Shown piece by piece: positions 33,442 through 42,826 of a stretch of DNA of 51,316 nucleotides. The notes under the pieces were generated by a model that was given only the letters and a program-made list of their open reading frames with translations, did not search any database and was not told where the DNA came from. This DNA is from Treponemataceae bacterium (GTDB taxonomy: Bacteria > Spirochaetota > Spirochaetia > Treponematales > Treponemataceae). Made by a program: the position numbers and the translations under genes. The stretch lies in assembly GCA_024680915.1 (NCBI GenBank), contig JAILBN010000064.1:1-51316 (forward strand), written 5' to 3'. Each line of letters opens with the position of its first letter. The stretch's first letter is position 1.

Positions 33442-34077
33442 ATGAATAAATATGTACCAGATAAAATGGTAGCGATCAGTCGTTATCAAAACTATTTCCC
33501 CACTCTTCCACAGGATATAAAAAATGAGATATACCAGCGGATGGAGGAACTGCTCAAGGAAGAGAAGAAATACTGCGACAAGGGAAACTATGAGCACATG
33601 GCCCAGATACTGACTTCCATCGCTATGTATGAGGTCCTTCAGAAGCATGGGAAAAGTGAGGAGGAAGCCTACAAGATTGTTTCTGAGGAAATGTGGAAAT
33701 TCCTTGATCCATCAGGGATGCAGAAGCTGGCAAAAAAATCCTTTTTCATGCCACTTATGAAGAAGGTGGTACCATTCGGTTTCAAGCATAAATCGGGATA
33801 CGGCTGGAGATACACCTGGCATCAGGATACAGACCCCAAGGATCAGTTTCATTTCGAATGCAACGAATGTATATATGAGAAGATACTGAAGCCAAGAAAG
33901 CTGATGAAGCTTGGCTCCATGTGCTGTCATGCGGACATAATCAATTACGGGGCCCTTCCCTACACAGACTTTATCCGCACAAAGACCCTTTGCCAGGGAG
34001 GAGATTACTGTGACTTTCACTTCGTCAGGCATGACACCGATGCGGGAGATGGCTGGGACAGGACAAAAAGCATCTGA
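33442..34077 (+). CDS. L-2-amino-thiazoline-4-carboxylate hydrolase-family protein
   Basis: A 211-residue soluble protein. The second half carries the cysteine-rich family pattern: HFECNECIYEKIL, MCCHADIINYGALPY and KTLCQGGDYCDFHFVR. The named enzyme opens the thiazoline ring in L-cysteine formation in Pseudomonas, but most family members in anaerobes are uncharacterised, so the reaction is uncertain. AGGAGG stands 5 bases before the ATG and a good promoter is close, so it is probably transcribed alone. Confidence 0.8.
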   Translation: MNKYVPDKMVAISRYQNYFPTLPQDIKNEIYQRMEELLKEEKKYCDKGNYEHMAQILTSIAMYEVLQKHGKSEEEAYKIVSEEMWKFLDPSGMQKLAKKSFFMPLMKKVVPFGFKHKSGYGWRYTWHQDTDPKDQFHFECNECIYEKILKPRKLMKLGSMCCHADIINYGALPYTDFIRTKTLCQGGDYCDFHFVRHDTDAGDGWDRTKSI

Positions 34078-34119
34078 GGGATGACCAGAGAGGACATATA
34101 AGCTGACATATATATGTTA

Positions 34120-34146
34120 TTGACGTAAAAGGTTCTATCCTATACT
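34120..34146 (+). promoter_or_regulatory. Promoter candidate for def-fmt
   Basis: TTGACG (34120-34125), 15-base spacer, TATACT (34141-34146), 12 bases before the def ATG; the short leader would leave little room for a ribosome binding site. Confidence 0.4.
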
Positions 34147-34157
34147 TTAAAAGCCGT

Positions 34158-34712
34158 ATGAAAGTATTGACACTAGGTGATGAATTACTCAGGCAGAAAA
34201 GTCTGCCCATCGAGGAAGTAAACCAGGAAATAAAAGACCTTGCGGAAGAAATGTTCGAAACCATGATAAAAGAACAGGGAGTAGGACTGGCAGCTCCCCA
34301 GGTGGGCCTTCTTAAACGTATGTTCGTCATAATAGCTGATGATGACGTAAGGCGTGTTTTTATCAATCCGCAGATAATCTCCACATCAACGGAGCTTTGC
34401 GATTACGAGGAAGGCTGTCTTTCTATTCCCAAAGTTTATGAGAAAATAACCCGCCCGGCCAAGGTCACGGTGCAGGCCCTCAACGAGAACGGCAAACCTT
34501 TCACAATAGAGGCGGATGGACTTCTTGCAAGAATAATACAGCACGAATATGACCATCTGGAAGGTATCCTTTACATTGATAAGGGCGACCCCCTCTTTAA
34601 ATTCAAGACGGAAGAGAGCTTCAAGAAGAAGGCTGAGAAAAAAAAGCTGAAGGAAGCACAGAAAGCCGCAAAGAATGCGAAAATACAGGCTAAGAAGGCG
34701 GCTAAAAAATGA
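34158..34712 (+). CDS. def: Peptide deformylase
   Basis: A 184-residue metalloenzyme removing formyl from new proteins. All three motifs are present: GVGLAAPQVG (41-50), EGCLSIP (85-91, metal-ligand Cys87) and QHEYDH (128-133, His129, Glu130, His133). A lysine/alanine-rich tail (about 150-184) extends past the catalytic domain and may bind the ribosome or RNA; that is inference. Its stop overlaps the fmt ATG by 4 bases. Confidence 0.95.
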   Translation: MKVLTLGDELLRQKSLPIEEVNQEIKDLAEEMFETMIKEQGVGLAAPQVGLLKRMFVIIADDDVRRVFINPQIISTSTELCDYEEGCLSIPKVYEKITRPAKVTVQALNENGKPFTIEADGLLARIIQHEYDHLEGILYIDKGDPLFKFKTEESFKKKAEKKKLKEAQKAAKNAKIQAKKAAKK

Positions 34713-35746
34713 GAATTCTTTACGCAGGCAGCCCAGACTGCGCTGCAGAGCTGCTCAAGGAGCTTCACAAGCTTCTTGAGGGCAGTGGAAACGAGATTGT
34801 GGCAGTCCTCACCAATCCTCCCACGGCTAAGGGAAGGCATCATGACCTTACCCCCACGCCCACCGGGCTTGTCGCCCAGGAGCTGAAGCTTCCTCTTCTC
34901 ACACCGGAAAAGCTGGACAGCTCTGCAAGAGAAGCCGTAGAAGCCTTTGCTCCGGACCTGCTGGTATGCTTCGCTTACGGCAGGATATTCGGTCCCAAAT
35001 TCATGGGCCTCTTCCCCAAGGGCGGCATAAATTTCCACCCTTCCCTACTGCCCTTTTACAGAGGTTGCGCTCCTGTTCCGGCAGCAATATGGAACATGGA
35101 AAAAGAAACAGGCTTTACCGTCCAGCGCATAGCCCAGAAAATGGACTCCGGGGATATCCTGCTGCAGAAGAAATACACGATGACCGGGACAGAAAACGCC
35201 GACTCCCTGCTTCATACAGCAGCAAAAGAAGGGGCTCCCATGCTGAGGGATGTTATTCTCTCCATTCAAAAGGGCTGCGACAAGGGTATCGTCCAGGATG
35301 ATGACAAGGCTACTTACAGCAAGATGCTTACAAAAGAAGACGGTGAAATAGACTGGAATAAAAGCGCGGCAGAAATAGACGCCACCATAAGAGCCTGTAC
35401 ACCCTGGCCCGGTGCCTATACCACAATCAAGGGAAATGTCCTCAAAATAATAGAAGCCTCCGTCTATAACGGAACCACGGCGGACTTCTGCCCTGACGTG
35501 AATACCTCCCAGGCTGCCCCTTATTCGGCCAGGACTGAGGCTTCAGGCAGGAAAACGCCCTGCCCCGGAAAAGTAATTGGGGTTGATAAGAAAGAAGGCA
35601 TCCTTTTCCAGACGGGGAAAGGACTTCTTGTCGCGAAAACACTTCAGTGGCAGGCTAAGAAAGCCATGGCATTCAAGGATTTCCTCAATGGCTGCCGTGA
35701 TTTCACGGACTGTGTGTGTGAACCGAAAAAAAGCACGTCATGCTGA
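34709..35746 (+). CDS. fmt: Methionyl-tRNA formyltransferase
   Basis: A 345-residue enzyme adding formyl to initiator Met-tRNA. Catalytic residues are Asn108 and His110 in INFHPSLLP and Asp146 in KMDSGDI. The C-terminal OB-like domain carries an extra stretch (about 255-285, CPDVNTSQAAPYSARTEASG) that makes it longer than the usual 310-320 residues. Paired with def, it completes the formyl cycle. Confidence 0.95.
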   Translation: MRILYAGSPDCAAELLKELHKLLEGSGNEIVAVLTNPPTAKGRHHDLTPTPTGLVAQELKLPLLTPEKLDSSAREAVEAFAPDLLVCFAYGRIFGPKFMGLFPKGGINFHPSLLPFYRGCAPVPAAIWNMEKETGFTVQRIAQKMDSGDILLQKKYTMTGTENADSLLHTAAKEGAPMLRDVILSIQKGCDKGIVQDDDKATYSKMLTKEDGEIDWNKSAAEIDATIRACTPWPGAYTTIKGNVLKIIEASVYNGTTADFCPDVNTSQAAPYSARTEASGRKTPCPGKVIGVDKKEGILFQTGKGLLVAKTLQWQAKKAMAFKDFLNGCRDFTDCVCEPKKSTSC

Positions 35747-35820
35747 TACATGTTGTTGAAGTTTTCTGAAAGAAAGACTATTTTGAAACTGTTTGAAATA
35801 TTAAGTTTATAGGATGAAAA

Positions 35821-36840
35821 ATGAAAAAACTTCCTGACCCAAGAATCAACTTCCATAGATTTATGGAATCTCTCCAGCTCAGCTGGAAAGCTCTTCTCTT
35901 TACATCTTTGCTCACTATACTCATAATGGGCATAGCAGTAGTAGCAGTATTCTTTGTCGTCGTACAAAGCGAGGAACAGGTCATGGTTCCGAACGTAATA
36001 GGTGAACAACTGGAAGACGCTCTGCTTGAGATGCAGGCAAAGGAACTATATCCTAAGCTGCAGCTCCGCTACTCAAACAGCATAAATGAGAAAGGAACCA
36101 TCCTTGAGCAGGACCCTCCCTTCGGAACCATCGTAAACGCAGGAAGACGTATCGATCTTATCGTAAGCAAAGGTATTGTGGTTGACAGTGTAGGCAACTA
36201 CATAGGACAGAAGATAGATGATGTAAGGATATCCCTTGCTTCTCTGTTCTCAGGTTATTCCATTCCTCTTATCACATTGTCGGATGATCCTATATACCAA
36301 GCCGACGAGTCTGAGCCCGGCACAATCATAGAACAGAGCCCCATGCCGGAGACAGCAATCACCTCACCAGTGACAGTCTCCCTCGTGGTGAGCAGCGGTC
36401 CTGGGAATGAGACGGCAAAACTTCCTTGGCTCGTAGGAAAATCCATTGATGAGACGCTGCTCCTTATGAGCCGCACTAAGCTTGTTTTTGATTTTAACAC
36501 TAGGGAACTCAAGGAAAACGAAAAGCCGGGCACAGTGGTGGCCCAGAAGGACTTCACGGAAGAACCTCTACCCGTATACTCCAGGTCAGAAGTAACACTG
36601 GCAATGCCAGACACACCTATAGAAAACGAAGTATACGGTATATTCTCGACTAAGCTGGGAAAATATCCTTATGCACTGAAGGTTCAGATAGATATCATAC
36701 CCCAGGAAGGAGACAGCTATACCCTCATCTCCTTCAAGCATCCTGGGGAAAACCTCACGATCCCCTATCATGTCCCGAGGTTCAGTGTCCTTGTACTTTC
36801 CGTACAGGATAAAGAAATAAGCCGGACAATGATACAATAA
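35821..36840 (+). CDS. Membrane-anchored protein with three PASTA domains
   Basis: A 339-residue protein with a short cytoplasmic N-terminus, one membrane helix (about 25-48, LLFTSLLTILIMGIAVVAVF) and an outer part with three PASTA-like repeats (about 53-120, 121-195, 196-263), each with the pattern VP.VIG..LEDA and EQ.P..GT. A C-terminal domain of about 75 residues is unfamiliar. PASTA domains bind peptidoglycan fragments in PrkC-type kinases; no kinase domain is here. It follows def-fmt, where many bacteria keep prkC. Confidence 0.87.
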   Translation: MKKLPDPRINFHRFMESLQLSWKALLFTSLLTILIMGIAVVAVFFVVVQSEEQVMVPNVIGEQLEDALLEMQAKELYPKLQLRYSNSINEKGTILEQDPPFGTIVNAGRRIDLIVSKGIVVDSVGNYIGQKIDDVRISLASLFSGYSIPLITLSDDPIYQADESEPGTIIEQSPMPETAITSPVTVSLVVSSGPGNETAKLPWLVGKSIDETLLLMSRTKLVFDFNTRELKENEKPGTVVAQKDFTEEPLPVYSRSEVTLAMPDTPIENEVYGIFSTKLGKYPYALKVQIDIIPQEGDSYTLISFKHPGENLTIPYHVPRFSVLVLSVQDKEISRTMIQ

Positions 36841-36850
36841 AGCGGGATAT

Positions 36851-37570
36851 TTACGGGCGCTCCGTTACGGAGCCGTCCCCGTGAGATATAAAGACTATCG
36901 GGTGGTTTTTCGTAAAAAAGCCGTTCTCAACCACACCTGTTATCTTATTGATAGCATTCTCCATTTCAGCCGCATCCACGGGCTTTTCCCAAAGACAGTC
37001 AAGAACTATATTGCCGTTGTCAGTTATTACAGGGCCTGCTTTTTTCACTCCCTCCCGGACCTTACAGGAAGCTCCCAGCTTCTCCAAGGCAGCGGCTACC
37101 GGCACACGGGCTTCCGCGAATACTTCCACAGGCAGGGGAAACTTTGTTCCAAGACTGGACACATCCTTAGTCTCGTCTGCGATGATAACAAGCTGACCAG
37201 CGTTGTACTCCACGAGTTTCTCTTTAAGATGAGCCGCTCCTCCCCCTTTTATAAGATGGTTCTCAGGGCTTATCTCATCAGCCCCGTCAATGGCTATATC
37301 CAATTTGCCGCCTATCTCACGGCTGGAAAGGGAATAAACAGGGATCCCCAGCTCCTCACAGGCAATAGTCGTCTGGTAGCTCGTAGCCACAGCCTTTATG
37401 CCGGAAAGCTTACCTTCCGTAATAAGCTCCGCAAGTCTGTACACAGCGGGCATTGCCGTTGAACCTGTACCAAGACCTATTTTACTTCCATTCTTTATAA
37501 GACCTCTTTCAAAAAGACGGTTTATAGCAGTTTCACCAACAAGCTTTTTTTGTTCTGTCTGTGAAAGCAT
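36851..37570 (-). CDS. rpiA: Ribose-5-phosphate isomerase A
   Basis: A 239-residue isomerase of the pentose phosphate pathway. GLGTGSTA, AIDGADEI, KGGGAAHLKEKLVEY and FPLPVEV are conserved; the Glu in LKEK is the catalytic base region. AGGAGG lies 5 bases before the ATG. It is convergent with the PASTA gene, 10 bases away. Confidence 0.94.
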   Translation of the reverse strand: MLSQTEQKKLVGETAINRLFERGLIKNGSKIGLGTGSTAMPAVYRLAELITEGKLSGIKAVATSYQTTIACEELGIPVYSLSSREIGGKLDIAIDGADEISPENHLIKGGGAAHLKEKLVEYNAGQLVIIADETKDVSSLGTKFPLPVEVFAEARVPVAAALEKLGASCKVREGVKKAGPVITDNGNIVLDCLWEKPVDAAEMENAINKITGVVENGFFTKNHPIVFISHGDGSVTERP

Positions 37571-37596
37571 TTTATCCTCCTGTTATCCACTGATTC

Positions 37597-39186
37597 TCAT
37601 CTTTCTAGTTTTCTATGAAGCCACTGCTGAACTTCCTTTGTCTTTCCCGTATAGAGCTCGAATTGCCTTACAGCTTGGAATTCAAGCAAGGTATAACCAT
37701 TCGCTACACGGCAGCCTGCATTCTCAGCCCTTTCCAGCAAAGGAGTTTTTGAAGGATTGTAAATCACATCATATACAGCTTCATGGCCCCTGAACTTGTA
37801 AAAATATATGGGATCATTTTCCGGATTATTTCTTATCTCTTGATAGTCATAGGGCTGATAGCTTTCGGCCTGTTTCCCTGCCTGCAAGTCTTTTTTATAG
37901 TTCTGTCCTACAGAGGTTGTCTGTATTATAAGGTCAGAATAAAGCTCCAGCAAATCGATGGCCCCTGGCTCAAGAGCGGCATATTTAAATCCATACTGCT
38001 CCGCTATTCTTTTAGCCTTGGAAAGTGTCCTGTTGAAAACACATGCCTTACCACGCAGCTGCTTCACAGCCAGGGCGGCTGCCCGGGCAACGCTACCCCC
38101 ACCTATTATCGAAACCCGCCTATGGGCAAGATTTTTTGCCGCTAAGAATTCGCAAAGAGCCTTCTGCAAACCCTCCGGTTCCGTATTGTAGCCGATCCAG
38201 TCATTTCCCCGGTTCACAGCTATACTGCATACACCTGTATCACCCACTTTCTCGGAAATCTGCCTTAGATTAGGCACTATCTCTTTCTTGAAAGGATTTG
38301 TCACAGAAAAGCCCCTGATATTCGTCTCCTCAGCGAATTCCATAGCCTCTTCTATTGTTTTGGACCGGAAGGGAATATATACGGCATTCATTCCAAACTC
38401 TTTGTATATGCGATTATGTACAACTGAACTGTCTGAATTATCCAGAGGGAATCCGGTTATCCCATAAATCTCCGTATTCTTGTCGATTGAATTGAAGTCG
38501 TATATCTCATCCAGCGTTCTTGGGTCAATGTTATTACAAGCCGGATTATCATTCCCCACAGCAGTGTCGCAAGTATAGGCTATGCAGGAATTAGTCCTTG
38601 AGGCCAGAATGGTAGCAGGAATCCCGAAAGGTCCCAATACTGACAGAATATGATTAGTATCCCTTAACTCTTTAGCCTCTTTCATCACTTTGGTCAGCTC
38701 TGAAAGAGAATGGGGCATACATGTGATCTTAGGTATCTCATAGCCTGTAAAACGCAGCTCGTTAAATTTTGAGACCAGATTTTTTACAGGGGCATTCAGA
38801 CTGTGATAAGTCCGTATCACCGATGTTCCGAAGGCAAGGGCAGCATCATGCAGGCTGGGTACGGAAAAATCGCTCTCAAGATCGATGTAGGCAAAATTCT
38901 TAGTAACATCCTGCTCGGCGAATGCCAAAGCTCTTGCAAACAGCGTGGTCCTGGAAGCTTCCCCCTCCAGAAACTGACCTCCGTCAATCCTCCGCCTTAT
39001 GGTAAGTATACAGGGAAGCCCCGCCTTTTCAGGAAACCTGCGGACATAAAGACGTTCGTCTTTTGTCAGATAATCTACACGCAACTCCGCTATATCAATC
39101 CAGTTCCGAAATTTGTTCAGGATCTCCAAATCTTCTGCAATAGTTTTGCCAGTAAGGCTAAGACAGATTTTTGGACGCTGTGCCAT
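37597..39186 (-). CDS. aroDE: Bifunctional 3-dehydroquinate dehydratase / shikimate dehydrogenase
   Basis: A 529-residue fusion. Residues about 1-225 are type I dehydroquinase (CLSLTGKTIAEDLE, IAELRVDYL, the His of RTYHSL and the Schiff-base Lys of IPKITCMP). Residues about 240-529 are shikimate dehydrogenase (GITGFPLDNSDSSVVHN, GFSVTNPFKKEI with the catalytic Lys, NTEPEGL, and the NADP motif IIGGGSVARAA). The two catalyse consecutive steps. The fusion is common in plants and known in some bacteria. It follows rpiA with a 26-base gap. Confidence 0.93.
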   Translation of the reverse strand: MAQRPKICLSLTGKTIAEDLEILNKFRNWIDIAELRVDYLTKDERLYVRRFPEKAGLPCILTIRRRIDGGQFLEGEASRTTLFARALAFAEQDVTKNFAYIDLESDFSVPSLHDAALAFGTSVIRTYHSLNAPVKNLVSKFNELRFTGYEIPKITCMPHSLSELTKVMKEAKELRDTNHILSVLGPFGIPATILASRTNSCIAYTCDTAVGNDNPACNNIDPRTLDEIYDFNSIDKNTEIYGITGFPLDNSDSSVVHNRIYKEFGMNAVYIPFRSKTIEEAMEFAEETNIRGFSVTNPFKKEIVPNLRQISEKVGDTGVCSIAVNRGNDWIGYNTEPEGLQKALCEFLAAKNLAHRRVSIIGGGSVARAAALAVKQLRGKACVFNRTLSKAKRIAEQYGFKYAALEPGAIDLLELYSDLIIQTTSVGQNYKKDLQAGKQAESYQPYDYQEIRNNPENDPIYFYKFRGHEAVYDVIYNPSKTPLLERAENAGCRVANGYTLLEFQAVRQFELYTGKTKEVQQWLHRKLER

Positions 39187-39246
39187 ATTCCCCCGCTATA
39201 AAACATATTCTTGCAAAAAAAATGAATAAATTTGCAATTAACATCT

Positions 39247-39268
39247 ACACGGTCAGTATAAACCGTGT
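39247..39268. promoter_or_regulatory. Inverted repeat upstream of the antiporter operon
   Basis: ACACGGT (39247-39253), 8 bases, ACCGTGT (39262-39268): a perfect 7-bp operator-like palindrome lying in the likely promoter region between aroDE and the 54-residue gene. Confidence 0.5.
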
Positions 39269-39353
39269 TAATATTACTACATATAAGTACTTTATGAAAG
39301 TACGGGAATATATAGTGTCGCTGCTGCGAAAATATTATAGGAGGATATCTTTT

Positions 39354-39518
39354 ATGACAAATGAAAAAGTGATTGAAGCCTTGCTACAGATACGTACATA
39401 CTGCACAGCTTCTCAGCTGAACAGCTTGGACTACGTAATCGAAGTAATGAAAAAGCTCGACAAAGAAGGCGTAGAAAAACCGCTTGAAGCAGATTTCTCA
39501 AAACTGAAAAACAATTAA
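39354..39518 (+). CDS. 54-residue unknown protein before nhaC
   Basis: MTNEKVIEALLQIRTYCTAS, then QLNSLDYVIEVMKKLDKEG and a short tail. Two predicted helices, no membrane segment. AGGAGG lies 9 bases before the ATG, and the antiporter gene follows 29 bases later with its own AAAGGTGG, so they form an operon. Possibly a regulatory partner of the antiporter; I know no family for it. The frame is open upstream but without a ribosome binding site. Confidence 0.75.
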   Translation: MTNEKVIEALLQIRTYCTASQLNSLDYVIEVMKKLDKEGVEKPLEADFSKLKNN

Positions 39519-39547
39519 TTCTCATATTATTTAAAGGTGGCTAAAAA

Positions 39548-41065
39548 ATGGTCGGTACATTCTGGTCTTTGGTGCCTGCAATAGTAGCTATTGCCCTGGC
39601 ACTATTTACTAAAGAAGTCTATTCTTCCCTTTTCGTAGGAATTATCATAGGAGGCTTGTTCTTTGCCATAGATCAGGCCTCAGGCTTCTCTGGTTTCTTC
39701 AACCATATTTTCGGAGAAGGAATGATTGCCCAGCTTTCTGACAGCTGGAACGTAGGTATTTTAATATTCCTTGTAGTTCTTGGAATTATGGTTGCCTTGA
39801 TGAATAAAGCCGGAGGTTCAGCAGCTTTCGGAAAATGGGCAAAAAAACATATAAAGACAAAAGTCGGAGCACAGCTGGCAACTATTCTCCTCGGCATCTT
39901 CATTTTCATCGATGATTATTTCAACTGTCTTACAGTTGGCTCCGTCATGAGGCCTGTCACAGACAAATACGGAATATCAAGAGAAAAGCTTGCATACCTT
40001 ATAGATGCGACTGCGGCTCCAGTCTGTATCATCGCGCCTATAAGCTCATGGGCTGCGGCAGTAGCGGGTTTCGCCGGTGATGGAGAGAACGGAATAAAGC
40101 TCTTTATCGACGCGATTCCTTTCAACTTCTACGCCATCTTCACCATAATAATGATGATCGCCATGGTTCTTATGAAGTTTGAGTACGGCAAAATGGCAAG
40201 CTTTGAGAAGGCTGTGGCCGTCGTTGAGGAAAAAGCGGAGGAGGCAGAGGTTGAAGGAAAGGGTAAGGTCATCGACCTTGTGTTCCCTGTCGTCACCCTC
40301 ATCATTTTCTGTGTATTGGGTATGATTTACACCGGCGGTTTCTTTGCTTCCGGCGAGGACAAAGCTAATTTCGTGGACGCCTTCGCCAATAGCGATGCCT
40401 CCACAGGTCTTGTCCTTGGATCCTTCGCAGCTCTCATAATCACCATTGTCTTCTACTGCATCCGCAGGGTCCTCCCATTCAAGAAATGCATGGACTGTGT
40501 TCCTGACGGCTTCAAGGCCATGGTTCCTGCAATCCTCATCCTTACTCTGGCCTGGACACTGAAATCAATGACAGACAGCCTTGGTGCAAAAGAGTACGTT
40601 GCAGGACTTGTCGAAGGAAGTGCGGCCGGTCTCAAACTCTTCCTGCCTGCAATAATCTTCGCCATTGCCTACGGTCTCGCCTTCGCCACAGGAACATCCT
40701 GGGGAACCTTCGGTATTCTTATTCCTATCTGTATAGCGGCTTTCCCGTCAACAGCAGATCCTATCCGAATAATATCGATCTCAGCCTGTATGGCAGGTGC
40801 AGTCTGCGGTGACCACTGCTCACCTATATCAGATACAACGATCATGGCGTCTGCAGGAGCTCAGTGCGACCACGTCAACCACGTGTCCACCCAGCTGCCA
40901 TATGCAATATCTGCCGCGATAGTATCCTTCATAACCTACATAATCGCAGGTCTTACATCCGGCTTGGGAACCGTCGTTAGCGCCATAATCTCCCTTATAC
41001 TGGGAGCAGGCTTACTTATCGGCTTCCTCTTCATAATGAAGAAGCGGACAGCAAAGGCTAAATAA
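39548..41065 (+). CDS. NhaC-family Na+/H+ antiporter
   Basis: A 505-residue membrane protein with about a dozen hydrophobic segments. Conserved loops FIDDYFNCLTVGSVMRPVTDKY, SREKLAYLIDATAAPVCIIAPISSWAA (read in parts), FATGTSWGTFGILIP and CGDHCSPISDTTIMASAGA are typical of the NhaC/Na+ antiporter family (COG1757). Some homologues exchange malate/lactate or amino acids, so the exact pair of ions is uncertain. A strong terminator follows. Confidence 0.9.
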   Translation: MVGTFWSLVPAIVAIALALFTKEVYSSLFVGIIIGGLFFAIDQASGFSGFFNHIFGEGMIAQLSDSWNVGILIFLVVLGIMVALMNKAGGSAAFGKWAKKHIKTKVGAQLATILLGIFIFIDDYFNCLTVGSVMRPVTDKYGISREKLAYLIDATAAPVCIIAPISSWAAAVAGFAGDGENGIKLFIDAIPFNFYAIFTIIMMIAMVLMKFEYGKMASFEKAVAVVEEKAEEAEVEGKGKVIDLVFPVVTLIIFCVLGMIYTGGFFASGEDKANFVDAFANSDASTGLVLGSFAALIITIVFYCIRRVLPFKKCMDCVPDGFKAMVPAILILTLAWTLKSMTDSLGAKEYVAGLVEGSAAGLKLFLPAIIFAIAYGLAFATGTSWGTFGILIPICIAAFPSTADPIRIISISACMAGAVCGDHCSPISDTTIMASAGAQCDHVNHVSTQLPYAISAAIVSFITYIIAGLTSGLGTVVSAIISLILGAGLLIGFLFIMKKRTAKAK

Positions 41066-41091
41066 TCTAAGCAGCACTGCTAAGAAAACAC

Positions 41092-41148
41092 AAAAAAAGT
41101 GCATCCCTTGAGAGTGATACTCAGCCCAAGGGGTGCACTTCTTTTTTC
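41092..41148. terminator. Bidirectional terminator between nhaC and era
   Basis: AAGTGCATCCCTT (41098-41110) pairs with AAGGGGTGCACTT (41128-41140) with one mismatch or wobble, flanked by A7 on the left and a T-rich run on the right. Confidence 0.85.
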
Positions 41149-41161
41149 TGCAAGCTTCCTT

Positions 41162-42070
41162 TTAATGGATAAGCTTGGCCAGGACAGGATCCTTCTGACG
41201 CCAGTTTTTATTAACCTTGACCTGAAGATCCAAATCTATTCTGTAATCAAAAATCTCACGCATGGTTTTAAGAGCTTCAAGCCTTATAGACTTTATCATT
41301 GAAGCTCCCTTTCCTATGACAATGCCCTTCTGGCTGTCACGCTCCACCACAAGAAAGGCCCGGACCCAAAGCTCACGGCCATCCTTCCTCCTCTCCATAT
41401 CAGCCACATCAACATAAATGGCATGGGGAATCTCGTCATGCAGCTTGTTTATTGCCTTCTCACGGATTATCTCAGCTATACGGAAATCCACCTCCTGATC
41501 GGTATAAAACTCCTCCGGATACAGGGGCTCCGCCACAGGGGCAAGCTCGTACAAGGCTTTAAGCACATCGTTTACATTCTGGTCCTTCTCCGCGGACATA
41601 CGGATCACGTGCTTATCAGGGATTCCAGGCAAGACTTTTTTTACAAAGGCCTCGGCAACTTCAGGGGCAGACTCCGGCAAATCTGTCTTGTTTATGGCAA
41701 CGACAGTTTTCTCCATCACCGGAGCCACAAGAGCCGCCGTCTTCTCTTCCTCTTCCCCAGGCTGCCGGGTAGAATCGATTATATAAAGAACGGCATCCGC
41801 ATCTTTAAGCTGGTCTGAAGTAATCCCCTTCAGACGGATATTCAGTTTTTTTTCCGAATCATGAAATCCCGGGGTATCAATAAAAACAAGCTGACCGTAA
41901 GAGGTATTGACTATTCCCCTTACGGCATTACGGGTCGTCTGGGGAATGGGCGATACAATGGAGATTTTTTCCCCACTGGCGATATTGAGGAAAGTCGACT
42001 TTCCTACAGATGGTCTTCCTACTATCGTTACAAAGGCAGCCTTCAAATCTTGTTTTTCTGAGTTCTTTTC
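41162..42070 (-). CDS. era: GTPase Era
   Basis: A 302-residue ribosome-assembly GTPase. G1 GRPSVGKST, G2 TTRNAVRG, G3 DTPGFH, G4 NKTDLP, then a KH RNA-binding domain near the C-terminus (GIVIGKGASMIKSI). It binds the 3' end of 16S rRNA. GAAGG sits 4 bases before ATG 42070; the frame is open to 42133, but the shorter protein has the usual Era length. Confidence 0.93.
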   Translation of the reverse strand, partial: EKNSEKQDLKAAFVTIVGRPSVGKSTFLNIASGEKISIVSPIPQTTRNAVRGIVNTSYGQLVFIDTPGFHDSEKKLNIRLKGITSDQLKDADAVLYIIDSTRQPGEEEEKTAALVAPVMEKTVVAINKTDLPESAPEVAEAFVKKVLPGIPDKHVIRMSAEKDQNVNDVLKALYELAPVAEPLYPEEFYTDQEVDFRIAEIIREKAINKLHDEIPHAIYVDVADMERRKDGRELWVRAFLVVERDSQKGIVIGKGASMIKSIRLEALKTMREIFDYRIDLDLQVKVNKNWRQKDPVLAKLIH

Positions 42071-42235
42071 CATAAAACCTTCCATATCTAGGGGAGTATA
42101 ACCTCCGTCAAAAGAAAAGTCCATCGTGTCCACGATCGGATTATCTAAAGAAATTTTTTAAGAGAAAGCGGAATATCTTACTTGCGACCTTCTTTTTCCC
42201 ATGTTACCATAAACAAAATGGAGGAGAAGGTAATA

Positions 42236-42742
42236 ATGAGCAGCCAGTTTCTTACATTCATGCTTGATGATTCGCAATATGCCGTAGAAGTCTACAACGT
42301 ACAGGAAGTAATGGAGTATACCCGTATAACGAAAATGCCTTGCGCCGACCCGTGGATGGAAGGTCTTATAAGCTCCAGGGGAAAGGGAATCTCAGTCATC
42401 AACCTGCGGAAAAAATTCGCCCTCCCAGACAAAGAACCGGATAAAGAAACCCGTATAATAGTGATGGAGATGAAGCCCTCCGACGATAGCCTTATCACGT
42501 TCGGAGCCATAGCGGATTCCGTCCAGGAAGTAATAGACATAGACAAATCGGAGATTGAGCCACCACCGAAATTCGGAAACAACATCTCCGGAAAATTCAT
42601 ACACGGAATCGGCAAAAAGGATGGTAACTTCATAATCATACTGAACATAAACCAAATATTCTCAGCCGATGAGATAATCAATCTGAGTGAGGTAACGAAA
42701 AAACTGAACGCAGAAGCAGGAAAAGGAGAAGAAGACAATTAA
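42236..42742 (+). CDS. cheW: CheW-like chemotaxis coupling protein
   Basis: A 168-residue single-domain CheW. FLTFMLDDSQYAVEVYNVQEVM, MEGLISSRGKGISVINLRKKF and GAIADSVQEVIDI are the classic CheW pattern that links receptors to CheA; the loop has SSRG where most have NLRG. AAGGT lies 4 bases before the ATG. No other che gene is close; the chemoreceptor at 19906 could be a partner. Confidence 0.88.
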   Translation: MSSQFLTFMLDDSQYAVEVYNVQEVMEYTRITKMPCADPWMEGLISSRGKGISVINLRKKFALPDKEPDKETRIIVMEMKPSDDSLITFGAIADSVQEVIDIDKSEIEPPPKFGNNISGKFIHGIGKKDGNFIIILNINQIFSADEIINLSEVTKKLNAEAGKGEEDN

Positions 42743-42826
42743 AGCAAACGAAAAAAAAGCCTCACCAAATACGTGAGTATATAATTGTTCTGAACTGAAA
42801 AATATGCTAGCATTAGGGCATTATTT

